Shown piece after piece: positions 24,139 through 34,661 of a stretch of DNA of 64,000 bases (position 1 is its first letter; each line of letters starts with the position of its first letter). Under the pieces are notes generated by a model. It worked only from the letters and a program-made list of their open reading frames with translations. It did no database searches and had not been told where the DNA came from. Origin of the DNA: Clytia hemisphaerica (Eukaryota; Cnidaria; Hydrozoa; Leptothecata; Clytiidae); the NCBI GenBank assembly GCA_902728285.1, contig CACVBU010001002.1, positions 405,970 through 469,969 of the forward strand. The letters are read 5' to 3'. Position numbers and translations under genes: made by a program.

Positions 24139-26360
24139 TCACAGCAATGCGAAACACAACAGCCATGATGATGAGCTGGAGAATTGTTTTCTGAGCGGGA
24201 AGTTCAGCATTTCCAAGTTCGAGAATTCGAATGTGGTTCTGCTATTGATGACCGTTCCTAGAAAGCTGTCAATCACAGCATTCTTGGAGGAAAGCAATTC
24301 CAGCTGAGTGGCTTTCTTTGAAAACGAAATGGAAAAACTGTTTTAGAAATCAAGCAGATCGAAAAAGTATTTGTAAGCAAATGGATTGCTTTCCAAAGTT
24401 CATTTTACAAACGTGATCTTGACGTTGTAACCACAAGCGAAAATTCATCAAATAAGCAAGGTTCTAACTATGCAGCTTTCTAGAGGACAAGACCGTACTT
24501 TTTAGGATCATTTCTATAGTACGCGTTCTTCCTTTGCTTCACAGCAATGCGAAACACAACAGCCATGATGATGAGCTGGAGAATTGTTTTCTGAGCGGGA
24601 AGTTCAGCATTTCCAAGTTCGAGAATTCGAATGTGGTTCTGCTATTGATGACCGTTCCTAGAAAGCTGTCAATCACAGCATTCTTGGAGGAAAGCAATTC
24701 CAGCTGAGTGGCTTTCTTTGAAAACGAAATGGAAAAACTGTTTTAGAAATCAAGCAGATCGAAAAAGTATTTGTAAGCAAATGGATTGCTTTCCAAAGTT
24801 CATTTACAAACGTGATCTTGACGTTGTAACCACAAGCGAAAATTCATCAAATAACCAAGGCTCTAACTATGCAGCTTTCTAAAGGACAAGACCGTACTTT
24901 TTAGGATCATTTCTATAGTACGCGTTCTTCCTTTGCTTCACAGCAATGCGAAACACAACAGCCATGATGATGAGCTGGAGAATTGTTTTCTGAGCGGGAA
25001 GTTCAGCATTTCCAAGTTCGAGAATTCGAATGTGGTTCTGCTATTGATGACCGTTCCTAGAAAGCTGTCAATCACAGCATTCTTGGAGGAAAGCAATTCC
25101 AGCTGAGTGGCTTTCTTTGAAAACGAAATGGAAAAACTGATTTGGAAATCAAGCAGATCGAAAAAGTATTTGTAAGCAAATGGATTGCTTTCCAAAGTTC
25201 ATTTTACAAACGTGATCTTGACGTTGTAACCACAAGCGAAAATTCATCAAATAACCAAGGCTCTAACTATGCAGCTTTCTAAAGGACAAGACCGTACTTT
25301 TTAGGATCATTTCTATAGTACGCGTTCTTCCTTTGCTTCACAGCAATGCGAAACACAACAGCCATGATGATGAGCTGGAGAATTGTTTTCTGAGCGGGAA
25401 GTTCAGCATTTCCAAGTTCGAGAATTCGAATGTGGTTCTGCTATTGATGACCGTTCCTAGAAAGCTGTCAATCACAGCATTCTTGGAGGAAAGCAATTCC
25501 AGCTGAGTGGCTTTCTTTGAAAACGAAATGGAAAAACTGATTTGGAAATCAAGCAGATCGAAAAAGTATTTGTAAGCAAATGGATTGCTTTCCAAAGTTC
25601 ATTTTACAAACGTGATCTTGACGTTGTAACCACAAGCGAAAATTCATCAAATAACCAAGGCTCTAACTATGCAGCTTTCTAAAGGACAAGACCGTACTTT
25701 TTAGGATCATTTCTATAGTACGCGTTCTTCCTTTGCTTCACAGCAATGCGAAACACAACAGCCATGATGATGAGCTGGAGAATTGTTTTCTGAGCGGGAA
25801 GTTCAGCATTTCCAAGTTCGAGAATTCGAATGTGGTTCTGCTATTGATGACCGTTCCTAGAAAGCTGTCAATCACAGCATTCTTGGAGGAAAGCAATTCC
25901 AGCTGAGTGGCTTTCTTTGAAAACGAAATGGAAAAACTGTTTTAGAAATCAAGCAGATCGAAAAAGTATTTGTAAGCAAATGGATTGCTTTCCAAAGTTC
26001 ATTTTACAAACGTGATCTTGACGTTGTAACCACAAGCGAAAATTCATCAAATAACCAAGGCTCTAACTATGCAGCTTTCTAGAGGACAAGACCGTACTTT
26101 TTAGGATCATTTCTATAGTACGCGTTCTTCCTTTGCTTCACAGCAATGCGAAACACAACAGCCATGATGATGAGCTGGAGAATTGTTTTCTGAGCGGGAA
26201 GTTCAGCATTTCCAAGTTCGAGAATTCGAATGTGGTTCTGCTATTGATGACCGTTCCTAGAAAGCTGTCAATCACAGCATTCTTGGAGGAAAGCAATTCC
26301 AGCTGAGTGGCTTTCTTTGAAAACGAAATGAAAAAACTGTTTTAGAAATCAAGCAGATCG
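24139..26360. repeat. Four-unit higher-order repeat (~1.6 kb) at the array edge
   Basis: Units with the diagnostic TGTTTTAGAAATC change occur at 24341 and 24741, are absent from the next two units, and return at 25940 and 26340. The second diagnostic, TTTCTAGAGGAC, is found at 24481 and 26080. All matching pairs are 1599 bp apart, so four consecutive units (types A'-A-B-B) were copied as a block. This is a young local duplication; the block is cut off by the array end. Confidence 0.8.
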
Positions 26361-27214
26361 TTAAATTTATTCGAATATTTCTATTCGGACTTTCAGGCTA
26401 TATCCTGAGCCTTATTGGACCATTGTCGGACTTTTGGACATTGTCTTAAGTCTAGCGTTAAAACTCAGAGTTAAAACTCTACCCTTCCAGCCTAATTCAG
26501 AGCGCTTCCAAATCGTTTGTGGTTGTAAGATTTCGTAGAAATTTCTCTTTTTTTTAAATATTATGACTTATGACCGGAGAAGAAAAAGAATGAAATGATG
26601 TGAATCCAAAAATAATGAGAACGATAAGTACAATCATGTTTATGGTACAATCAAGGTCGTATATGTTTGAGAAAACCACTTGAAATTACTGATGAAACAT
26701 TGGATAAAGGTCCCCCTTCCCCTCAAGGACAATGTTCATTTTGTACGGCTGTGTCATCGTTCATTGAACATTTTCATCGGGGGGAAAAGGGGGAGACAGC
26801 TTCTAATTTGCCTCTATCCTGCCTGTCTTACCATTTTTGTCCTGAACATTAGGAAACTCAAAAAAGTTTATAAATGTAAAGCGCAAACTTAGACTGAGAT
26901 TAAAATAAAAATACTTACAAGAGTTAAACGACATATGTTATTTTGATGGATTGACAAAATGTAATGCTTTTCTAAAAAGCTACTTAATCCATTTTGAACA
27001 TCGCCTCATACGGGCAATAAAAATATAGGCGAATCCAGGGCTATCTTCATCAATCAAAAAAAGAGGTAAGACATGGGGACGAGGTCGATAAAGAGCATTA
27101 TGAAAAAGACTACAGGGAAAAGAAAAGATTAGTTTTGGTTTTGGAATCTTCAAGAATAAGATTTCGTGACAGACAAAGAAATACAGCTCAAAAAAGGTGT
27201 TATAAGTTGAAGAG
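26361..27214. other. Intergenic segment between satellite and MFS gene
   Basis: Unique-looking AT-rich sequence. Two short overlapping open frames at 26667-26892 have no recognisable features and are probably chance. The segment adjoins the 3' end of the minus-strand transporter gene, so its right part should include that gene's 3' UTR. I see no RNA gene or repeat. Confidence 0.5.
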
Positions 27215-28795
27215 TTATTTATGTCTTTTCACACGAAGTTCATCTCGAAGTCGTTCTTCACGTTGATGAATGCGTTTGATGCCAGGGATGAAACCGATGG
27301 TAGTGATGAAAACGAAAACAGACGTGATGGTCCCATAAATGATTCTCCCTTTGAAAATATAGCCACCGAGGATAGGTCCGAGAATCATGGTGATCCTTGC
27401 GATGGCAGATGACAGTCCTTGCACTATCCCCATCTTATCTGGGTGAAACAATTTACTGAGTAAGCTTCGAGAGCAGACAAGGTTTAATGGGATAGAGATG
27501 AAAACACAAACAGCTATAGCGGTGAAAACAAGCTGACGTGCCATCAGTTCGTGTAAAGTTGACTCATATATCAAAAACAGTAAGGAAATCTGAGTCATTC
27601 CAAGAGACACTACCAATAAATGTGCGTCTTTGACCGAACATTTTGCACTCAGAAAGTACATCAGTAGAAATACCATGATAACAAGCACACCACCAACCAC
27701 GTAAATCATTCCAGTCAGCTGTGGTGTCCATCCATAGTCGAATTCAGTAATATAAGGAGCAAGGATTTCGAAATTTGTCTGACAGAACCATAACATGAAA
27801 TCAGCAGTGGTAATAAGAAGGAATTCAACGCACAAAATCTCTTTCAAAGATTGCCAATAATCTGCAAATTCTCTTTGTTTCTCATGGAAAACTCCCTGAC
27901 CAATCTCTTCGATAGCATCTTGTTCAGGGGTTACCAAAGAAGAGTTTGAGCTGCTTTTGCTTAGTTCGCTTTCCATATCGTCGAAAGGGTTTTCAGGAGA
28001 CATCTCCGTATCTCCTGGCGAGTCAAAGAGAGAATCAGAGGAGCCATCGAAGGGGACTTCTTGTTCAGCTTTCTCTCTTGGTAATAACGACACCGAATCT
28101 TCGATTTCGTCGAATTCATCTTTATTTTCCATTTTGACGTCGATCAACTGCTTCGCAAGATTGAAAACACAAAAGATGGTGATAACCTCCATGACTAACC
28201 ATGCAATTGCCATGATAACACCTGGAAGTGTGTTGTTGTCAAGGACCCAAGTATCAAACTGAACCCTCTTCCCTTCAATCAGGAAATTGAAACTTGGTCC
28301 AACGATCAATCCCAAAACACGACCGAACTCAAGTAAAGTGATCACTCCAAGTCTATGTTTTTCTTCATAAAGATAAGTTAACTCTCCGACAGTCAATGCC
28401 AGGAATCCATCACCGATACCAGCGATAAATCGTCCAAGTAACGGCAACAACATTGAAAATGGAAGCGCGTAGATTAAATTACCAAGAATTTCAAATCCAT
28501 TCAAAATAAGGAGCAGCTCTTTTACTCGTTTGGTGCTATCGTAAAAATATCCACAGATAGGAAGGCTGATGCAAGCAGCGACGGGGTAGGCAGCAATCGT
28601 CAATCCAGTCATGAAAGGGCCAGCATTAAAAGTTTTCATGTATAAGAGAGCAGTCGGTAAAATGATGGAATATTCCACTCCCATCATAAAATAACGTAAC
28701 ACGAAGGACATGATAAGTAATCTTTTTTTCAATTGGAAAACATCCGTATAAAGTATTTCTCGCGTTTTCCGGATGACATACTTCTTGACAGACAT
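27215..28795 (-). CDS. MFS transporter, MFSD8/CLN7-like (intronless paralogue A)
   Basis: 526 residues if it starts at the ATG at 28795, the start shared with its paralogue (MSVKKYV). An upstream in-frame ATG at 28861 would add 22 residues that the paralogue lacks. Twelve membrane segments are inferred: six before and six after a charged loop at ~220-310. MFS motif A follows TM2 (GYFYDSTKR, 82-90). The stretch RFIAGIGDG...GRVLGLIVGP (122-167) resembles the MFSD8 family. The loop is Ser/Asp/Glu-rich and holds DSVSLL (233-238), an acidic dileucine signal of the [DE]xxxL[LI] class, which fits endolysosomal sorting. The substrate is unknown. It lies head to head with 29972-31636, ~1.2 kb apart. 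The frame has no introns. Confidence 0.88.
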   Translation of the reverse strand: MSVKKYVIRKTREILYTDVFQLKKRLLIMSFVLRYFMMGVEYSIILPTALLYMKTFNAGPFMTGLTIAAYPVAACISLPICGYFYDSTKRVKELLLILNGFEILGNLIYALPFSMLLPLLGRFIAGIGDGFLALTVGELTYLYEEKHRLGVITLLEFGRVLGLIVGPSFNFLIEGKRVQFDTWVLDNNTLPGVIMAIAWLVMEVITIFCVFNLAKQLIDVKMENKDEFDEIEDSVSLLPREKAEQEVPFDGSSDSLFDSPGDTEMSPENPFDDMESELSKSSSNSSLVTPEQDAIEEIGQGVFHEKQREFADYWQSLKEILCVEFLLITTADFMLWFCQTNFEILAPYITEFDYGWTPQLTGMIYVVGGVLVIMVFLLMYFLSAKCSVKDAHLLVVSLGMTQISLLFLIYESTLHELMARQLVFTAIAVCVFISIPLNLVCSRSLLSKLFHPDKMGIVQGLSSAIARITMILGPILGGYIFKGRIIYGTITSVFVFITTIGFIPGIKRIHQREERLRDELRVKRHK

Positions 28796-29416
28796 CTTTT
28801 GCGGCCAAAGAATAAACGCTCGCTGTTTTGTAGAATCAAAGAACACCTTCTTCATTCTCACCTTTACGTTTGAAGATGAACATTTTTTTCAAAAACTTTT
28901 TCACCAAGCAACTGAATAATTTTGAAATGCGATCTTCTCAAACACATTGCTTTAGAAACCTTTATTTTTTGCTTGTATTGGTCCTCGAGTATAATGCGTA
29001 TATTTACTCAGGTTTTATAGCTTCGTTTTTAAAAATTGATTCGTTTATTTATTTATAACACCAAATCAAATCATTCTTTTATGTTATCGTCCTGATCAAG
29101 TTTTCTTCAAAATCCGTTAAAAAAAATACCGGAGAAGTAGAAAGAAAATATAAAAGCAAGGCTAAAACAACGTCCTGGGATGTTTTGTAGCTTCAGGCGG
29201 AATAGACAGCTAGAAACGTCAATCTAAAGCTGAATTCAGGACAGCTTGAAAAGCTTGAAAACTGTTCTTGTTTTAAAGTCATGATATCTAAGTGCGAAAT
29301 ACGGAGAAAAGTATGACTCTCGTTATCAAACCGATTTCAACCGCCCTCAGATCCGCCAATGTAGATTTGTGGTATTTTCAATGGAATGACAATTTAATAT
29401 GTTTCCATGACAACTG

Positions 29417-29757
29417 CACGCTTTTTTTATAATAAAATACTTTTTAAGGCTATTTATGCTGAAATAGGCCAAAAAAATAAGAATATGGTAAGAACACCAC
29501 AATCATGGAATTTGGCAGCCTAAGAATTTGGAGCCTAAGAAATCCCATTTCTAGAGCATTTTACTATTAAATTGCCAATCATTCCCCAGCAATGCTAAAA
29601 TGGTCCACAAAAGTGCCAAATTTTTGCTTATGTGTTACATGCTAGATTTTGGCTGAGTTCGAATCCAAACGTAAGAATACTTCAAGATGATTTTTGCAAA
29701 AAAGTTAAGAATATTGATGATGAATTGAATTAACATCATTCTTATAAAAAAAGCATG
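29417..29757 (-). repeat. Dispersed inverted-terminal repeat element, copy 1
   Basis: A ~340-bp copy of a repeat family also present at 39118-39783 and 41610-42133, here in the opposite orientation. Shared blocks include the words around AAATTCCATGATNGTG and ATTGGCAATTTA when read on the minus strand. Its ends are imperfect inverted repeats (CACGCTTTTTTTATAA at the left, and the complement of CATGCTTTTTTTATAA at the right). It has no coding capacity, so it is probably a non-autonomous DNA transposon. It sits between the two divergent MFS genes. Confidence 0.65.
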
Positions 29758-29971
29758 TACATCTGCAATCAGATTAATTGTTCCTTACAAAAGAAGAAAA
29801 TTGCTTATCATTAATAACATCATCTCAAAGCAAGCGTGACAAATGTTGATGCGAGTTATGTAGATGATAACATGAAGAGAAAAAAATCTGCAAATATAAT
29901 TTTGTGCCTTGTTTTGGTTTGAGATTTTGAAGAGAAACTGTACAGTTACTGGATAATAATAAAACGTCAAA

Positions 29972-31636
29972 ATGTCAGTGAAAAAATATGTGCTTCGCAA
30001 AACCAGAGAACTTTTATATACCGATACTTTCCAACTTAAAAAACGTTTAGTTGTGATGTCGTTCGTGCTACGTTATTTTTTGATGGGAGTTGAATATTCT
30101 ATCATTTTACCAACTGCTCTCTTATACATGAAAACTTTTAATGCTGGCCCTTTTATGACAGGCTTGACGATAGCCGCCTACCCCGCCGCTGCTTGCATCA
30201 GCCTTCCTATCTTTGGATATCTTTATGATCGAACAAAGAGGCTGAAAGAACTTTTGTTGATACTCAATCTCTTCGAAGCTATCGGTAATTTAATCTATGC
30301 GCTTCCATTTTCGATAGCAATGCCGTTACTTGGACGATTTATTGCTGGAATTGGGGATGGGTTCCTTGCATTGACTGTCGGAGAATTAACCTATCTATAT
30401 GAAGAAAAACAAAGACTTGGAATATTATCTATACTAGAGTTTGGACGTGTGTTAGGACTTATTATAGGACCAAGTTTCAATTTTTTGATTGAAGGAAGGT
30501 ACGTGGTGATAGACAGTTGGGTATTGAACAATAACACGTTGCCAGGTGTCATCATGGCGATCTTGTGGTTAATGATGGAGTTCCTAACTGTCTTTGTTGT
30601 TTTCAACCTAGCAAAAGATCTGATCGCTTTGAATAAACCAAAGGATGTCGATGACACAACAGCGTTATTGAAAAGCATGGATACTGAGCCTATAGAAGGA
30701 GTTGGGGAGGACTTGAGAGAAAGTGAGCTCTCCGACAATGAAGATTCAAAACTGGACATTCAGACAAATCCGCCAAGTCGTCCTCCTTCTCTTCATAGTT
30801 CAAACGAATCGTTATTCCATCCGACGTTAGAAAAACAACATTTTGATAAGAAGCTCCCTTTGGAAGATGATGAGCAGAGCATTAGTAGTAACGAAAGCAG
30901 TTTCTCCGACATCCGTGATAAAGATGAAATCAACGATGTTGGGCATGGTATTTTCCACGAGAAACATTTCAAAAAGTTCACAGAATACTGGAACTCCATC
31001 AAAGAAATCCTTTGTTTTGAATTCCTCGTAATCACAGCCACTGATTTCACGTTATGGTTCTGTCAGACCAATTTCGAAATCCTTGCTCCTTATATTACTG
31101 AATTTGATTATGGGTGGACACCACAGATGACTGGTATGATTTACGTGGTGGGCGGTTTCCTCATCATTATCGTGTTTCTACTGATGTATTTCTTGAGTGC
31201 AAAATGTGCTGTTAAGGATTCGTATTTGCTGCTGACAGCACTGATCGCTACACAAATTTCACTGGTTCTGTTGGTATACGAAGCAAACTTAACGAACATT
31301 CCCACGCGTGAGACATTATTTGCAATTATCAGTGTTTTTGTATTCTTCACAATCCCTTTAAATTTAGTCTGCTCAAAAACATTACTATCCAAACTTTTCC
31401 ACCCTGACAGGATGGGAGCAGTACAGGGACTTTCGTCGGGGATTTCCCGAATCACAATGATCATAGGGCCCATCATCAGTGGATATATCTTCAAACATCG
31501 CATCATTTATGCCAGTGTGACGTCAGTCTTTCTCTTCATAACAGTGATTGGCTTCTTCTCCTGCATCAACAAAATCCACAAACGTATAAGAAGTCTGAGA
31601 CGTGAACTTCGCGTCAGCTCCTCCAAAAGACGTTAA
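29972..31636 (+). CDS. MFS transporter, MFSD8/CLN7-like (intronless paralogue B)
   Basis: 554 residues, plainly paralogous to the minus-strand gene at 27215-28795: the first 170 residues differ at only scattered sites and the loop diverges. Motif A is GYLYDRTKR (82-90). Twelve membrane segments are inferred, with the charged loop at ~220-330, longer than in paralogue A. The loop keeps an acidic dileucine, DTTALL (228-233), at the same place, although the flanking residues differ. This supports a retained sorting role. Upstream TATA-like and AT-rich sequence abounds, but I can name no promoter. The pair arose by inverted duplication and is likely to be a lysosomal or vesicular solute carrier; the substrate cannot be told from sequence. 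Confidence 0.9.
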   Translation: MSVKKYVLRKTRELLYTDTFQLKKRLVVMSFVLRYFLMGVEYSIILPTALLYMKTFNAGPFMTGLTIAAYPAAACISLPIFGYLYDRTKRLKELLLILNLFEAIGNLIYALPFSIAMPLLGRFIAGIGDGFLALTVGELTYLYEEKQRLGILSILEFGRVLGLIIGPSFNFLIEGRYVVIDSWVLNNNTLPGVIMAILWLMMEFLTVFVVFNLAKDLIALNKPKDVDDTTALLKSMDTEPIEGVGEDLRESELSDNEDSKLDIQTNPPSRPPSLHSSNESLFHPTLEKQHFDKKLPLEDDEQSISSNESSFSDIRDKDEINDVGHGIFHEKHFKKFTEYWNSIKEILCFEFLVITATDFTLWFCQTNFEILAPYITEFDYGWTPQMTGMIYVVGGFLIIIVFLLMYFLSAKCAVKDSYLLLTALIATQISLVLLVYEANLTNIPTRETLFAIISVFVFFTIPLNLVCSKTLLSKLFHPDRMGAVQGLSSGISRITMIIGPIISGYIFKHRIIYASVTSVFLFITVIGFFSCINKIHKRIRSLRRELRVSSSKRR

Positions 31637-32183
31637 TCATTGAACCTCAGAGGATTTTCTAGAAGATGTATTTAATAGGAGGGATAATAATTTCGATTGA
31701 AACTAAATTAAACTGCAAAATTTGAAATTAAATTATAGTATTGAGTTATGTATTTACATATTTTTGTGTTTTTTTATACGTGGTTAAATTTTTTGATGTA
31801 ACTGAAAAAATAAGGACTAACTATTATATTTTATTTCAACTCTTTCGCCAATCAGTTTTCCTTGGAAGAAATTTGACGGCTTTGACCTGACCGTAGGTTG
31901 GAATTTTCTCTTCATCAAAATTATGCCAATATTACAAATAAAATATGGACTGACTTTTCTACAGAAAATGTGTCAAGTTGAATATTGATAAATGAATTTT
32001 GAAATAAATCGTCTCATTGAAAAGTTTTAGATTTTTGTGAAATGTATTATAAGGTCATTCTAACGATGTTATCTTTGTAGATGTGTGCTGCTTAACAATA
32101 AAATGTTAATTGTTTTCGGTGATAAATATATTAGGCGCGAGGCCTGTCATACTGTGCACTGTCACGGTTACACCCGTTCGGTC
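31637..32183. other. 3' flank of MFS paralogue B; possible last exon of the CH gene
   Basis: AT-rich. AATAAAATATGG near 31937 is a possible poly(A) signal for the plus-strand gene. On the minus strand, near 31848-31920, a frame reading IPTYGQVKAVKFLPRKTDW and ending in a stop looks protein-like. It could be a last exon of the CH-domain gene, but I could not find a splice acceptor that keeps the phase. Confidence 0.3.
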
Positions 32184-32998
32184 TTACGGAGAAGTTTCAA
32201 CGCCGTTATATTCGGCATAATATTTATGAAAAGGGTTTTCCGATTCGATGGGTTCTTCTCGCGACACCTTTTTCGTTTGTTTGATCAAATACAACTTCTT
32301 GTAAATAGTGTGGAGATAAGTAATCATGCACAAACGATCGATTGGATAATTACAAAGGTCATCCACCTCTAAAAGCTCGGGAACACCTGCTTTCCTAAAA
32401 ATTTTGAAAAACCAAAAGTTAATCATATTTAGTCTTTACCAGTTTTTTCTCACAGAAAGGATTGCCGCAAGTAGAATTTGCATTAAAATGAAAAAGTGAA
32501 GTTGAAAAAAGCGGCCACATAATTTTTTATCGAAATTGAAGTATGACTACAAATTCAGAATTTAGCTCAGTGTCTTTTGCTATGCAAATTTCTGCTAATA
32601 GACGATATCGGCTTAACGAAATTCTCCCCGAATGATTACCCATGATGCATTGCGCAAAAAAAATCAGTAAGTCAATATTGTCCGTGAATCTTTTTGCGCA
32701 ATGCATCATGGGTAATCATTCGGGGAGAATTCGGAAAGCCGATATCGTCTATTGAGTGTGATTTATATGGAGCATTTTTAAAGCTTGGTAATTCAGAGCC
32801 GTATGGATATGAAATGTTAGTTAACTTTTCACGAAAATGCACTCACGTTGCAACCTGTAAAGCTCTGGTGAAATTTCGTTGTGGATCATCACACAACTCC
32901 TCGATCGGTAGAATATTATTCCCAAGTAACGAGTGCATCAAAACATACAACGCTTTCCCGTTCTTCCAGCTTGTTGTAAAATTCTCAACACGTACACC
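32184..32998 (-). CDS. Calponin-homology (CH) domain gene, two exons recognised, partial
   Basis: Exon at 32998-32847 (acceptor ...CATGTAG, donor GTGAGT) encodes GVRVENFTTSWKNGKAL through RNFTRALQVAT. It joins in phase (AC+G) to the exon starting at 32394 (acceptor ATTTTTAG), which encodes KAGVPELLEVDDL...MITYLHTIYKKL. Together they make helices 2 to the end of a type-3 CH domain. The NFTTSW-x-NG signature is typical of EHBP1, and cytospin and MICAL are close. An NPF tripeptide follows the domain (SENPFHKYY), as in EH-domain ligands such as EHBP1. The second exon either ends at a stop at 32184 or splices at GTAAGA after 32190. I could not find the exon for helix 1 with its Trp. The gene may be degraded, or continue upstream on the minus strand. 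CH domains of this class bind actin or act as scaffolds. Confidence 0.65.
32595..32755. repeat. Long inverted repeat (foldback hairpin) in the CH-gene intron
   Basis: Arms 32595-32661 and 32691-32755 are ~66 bp each and nearly perfect complements, around a ~30-bp spacer. Each arm carries GACGATATCGG at its outer end and GCATTGCGC at its inner end. It lies between the two recognised CH exons. It is either a foldback transposon or a palindromic duplication. If transcribed it would make a long hairpin RNA. Confidence 0.85.
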
Positions 32999-33474
32999 CT
33001 ACATGTTGGAAAGAGTAAGACGAGTTGTAATTCCGGCTATATACACTGTGATTAATCTAAATAAGTTTGAGTTTATTGACCATTGATATTCATATTGGAA
33101 GTTTATCGTGGCTTGGATCACGAGATTTACGTTTGGCTACGTTCCGAGAGCCCATCATCAGGCAATGTGGAGGATGTTTTCTCCACTATTTATACTATAT
33201 ATTTGTCCGATATATACGCTGTGATTTACGGAAATCTCTCCTCTAACGGTTTGAAAGTGCACAACACAGAGTTAGAGACAGAGTTAAAATTGTGCAAGTG
33301 CAGTGAGAACTACTTGAAAGAAAACCTAAAATTTCTTTTTGAAAGGAAAGACTTTCTTAACTTTCCATACCTGGTAAACGTTGCATTGAGTCTTGAGCCA
33401 TTTCAAAAGTGAATCAATTTTCTCTTTTCCTGCCAAATTACTCATGATGTCTCAAAACGTTGGAATTAATTCCT

Positions 33475-34260
33475 CTACAAACTAACTGGCCCTCTCAGTC
33501 TCATAGGAGAGCAACAGCAAGTGTAGTAAGGAAATTCTCCATCAACATCAACAAGATCACTAAAAACAAGATTGTTTTGACCAAGTGGTGAATCAAAAAT
33601 AATCAATGAAAACCATTGTCAATCTTCAGTTCATCATTTTCTTTTGGAAGATTCTCTCCCGTGAAGAAGTCGAAAAAAAAGCCAAGAAAAGTTCGTGATT
33701 TTTATTATGGGCTACTCAAGGATTAAGAATAGCTTCTTGATAAGATTTTGGGACCAATATCGTAATAGGACCTTTTTTCCCTTTTCTATTCATCAATTTT
33801 CCTCTCGTAAGGGAACTGAGAAAGAAAAAAGGAAAACAGGCAACCTTATCACCTAAAGAGATGTAAATTACCAATGTATTATTAATACAGCGGATTACAT
33901 CCAAGTGAGATATTAACATCATCATTTCTTACAGATTTTTTTTCCTTCCACTTCGATGAATTGTATTTCTCAGATGAAAAACAGTTGACCGGCCTAGGAG
34001 CTTTGGACCTAAGAAACGGAAAACTTTATCTATATAACCGGAATATGTATTTTTTTCTCATCGAAAGATTCATATGCGACAATCTACATTTGCAAGAGTA
34101 AATGATAAATCAATCGCATTAGACATGGTCCTAATATCGTTAGATTGTTGAAAAGCTCTTCCTTACTTTACGCAAGGAACTTGAATAAAAAAGTTTCTTG
34201 ATTTATGACACCTTCAGTGTCGTTGAGCGGAACTGGAAGGGCGACAAAATACTGAATGTC
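33475..34260 (-). other. Candidate minus-strand exons of an unrecognised gene
   Basis: Three segments splice in phase: 34260-34212 (DIQYFVALPVPLNDTE, donor G|GTGTCA), 34008-33933 (acceptor TTTCTTAG, donor GTAAGA; residues PKLLGRSTVFHLRN and on) and 33815-33716 (very pyrimidine-rich acceptor ending TTTCTCAG; ends ITILVPKSYQEAILNP then stop). A fourth, 33559-33475, reads DLVDVDGEFPYYTCCC and ends in a stop after an acceptor TTTTTAG; it would need a different partner. I recognise no domain. The phase agreement and good splice sites argue for a real gene, perhaps the 5' part of the CH gene or a separate one; chance is not excluded. Confidence 0.3.
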
Positions 34261-34661
34261 CTGAATGGCTTCATATCATTCTCGTATAAAATGATCATCG
34301 CTTATAGTTTAAAAGTTTCATGTTCAAAAGTATTCCAAAACATGAGAAAAAGAACTCAGTTGGTGTGGTAAGCGAATGTGTGGGATGGATGGTTTAAGCA
34401 GCTACTTTTACAGTTTCAATAAATAGATGGAAAGAATTCTTTTAAATCCACACCGTCATCCAGCAGTGCGGAGTTTGATAAGGGAAAGCTTCACATTGTG
34501 AAGTCTAATCAAATGTTTATGGTATATACCAAGATTCATGAGACAAAAAATGTTGCCAAAGCTTGAAAAAATATTTCACTTGTATGAAGGGAATCTTTCG
34601 TCTGCTAAGGAAATGTTTCGCTCCTTCGTAAAATTTTAGTTGATCAAACTTTAATCTCAAG

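Larger units (their letters stand above)
20162..26360. repeat. 400-bp satellite array, right block (~15.5 units)
   Basis: Continuation of the same monomer after the retrotransposon, in the same orientation. It opens with the 21-bp direct repeat (20162-20182) and ends inside a unit at 26360, where unrelated sequence starts. Units here are more varied than in the left block. 2-bp deletions occur near 21835 and 22221, a 3-bp deletion near 22508, an 8-bp deletion near 23097 and a 1-bp deletion near 24800. Four units carry a change that puts a stop into the minus-strand frame (24341, 24741, 25940, 26340). Confidence 0.97.

Noticed and set aside
26667..26892. Two overlapping 60-70-codon frames between the satellite and the transporter
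   Set aside because: Short, overlapping in two frames of the same strand, with no motif; nothing supports translation.
32694..33412. Two overlapping plus-strand frames (130 and 109 codons) as a gene
   Set aside because: They lie opposite the CH-domain exon and beside the foldback arm, show no family motif, and start inside the hairpin. The minus-strand reading is supported by domain and splice evidence.
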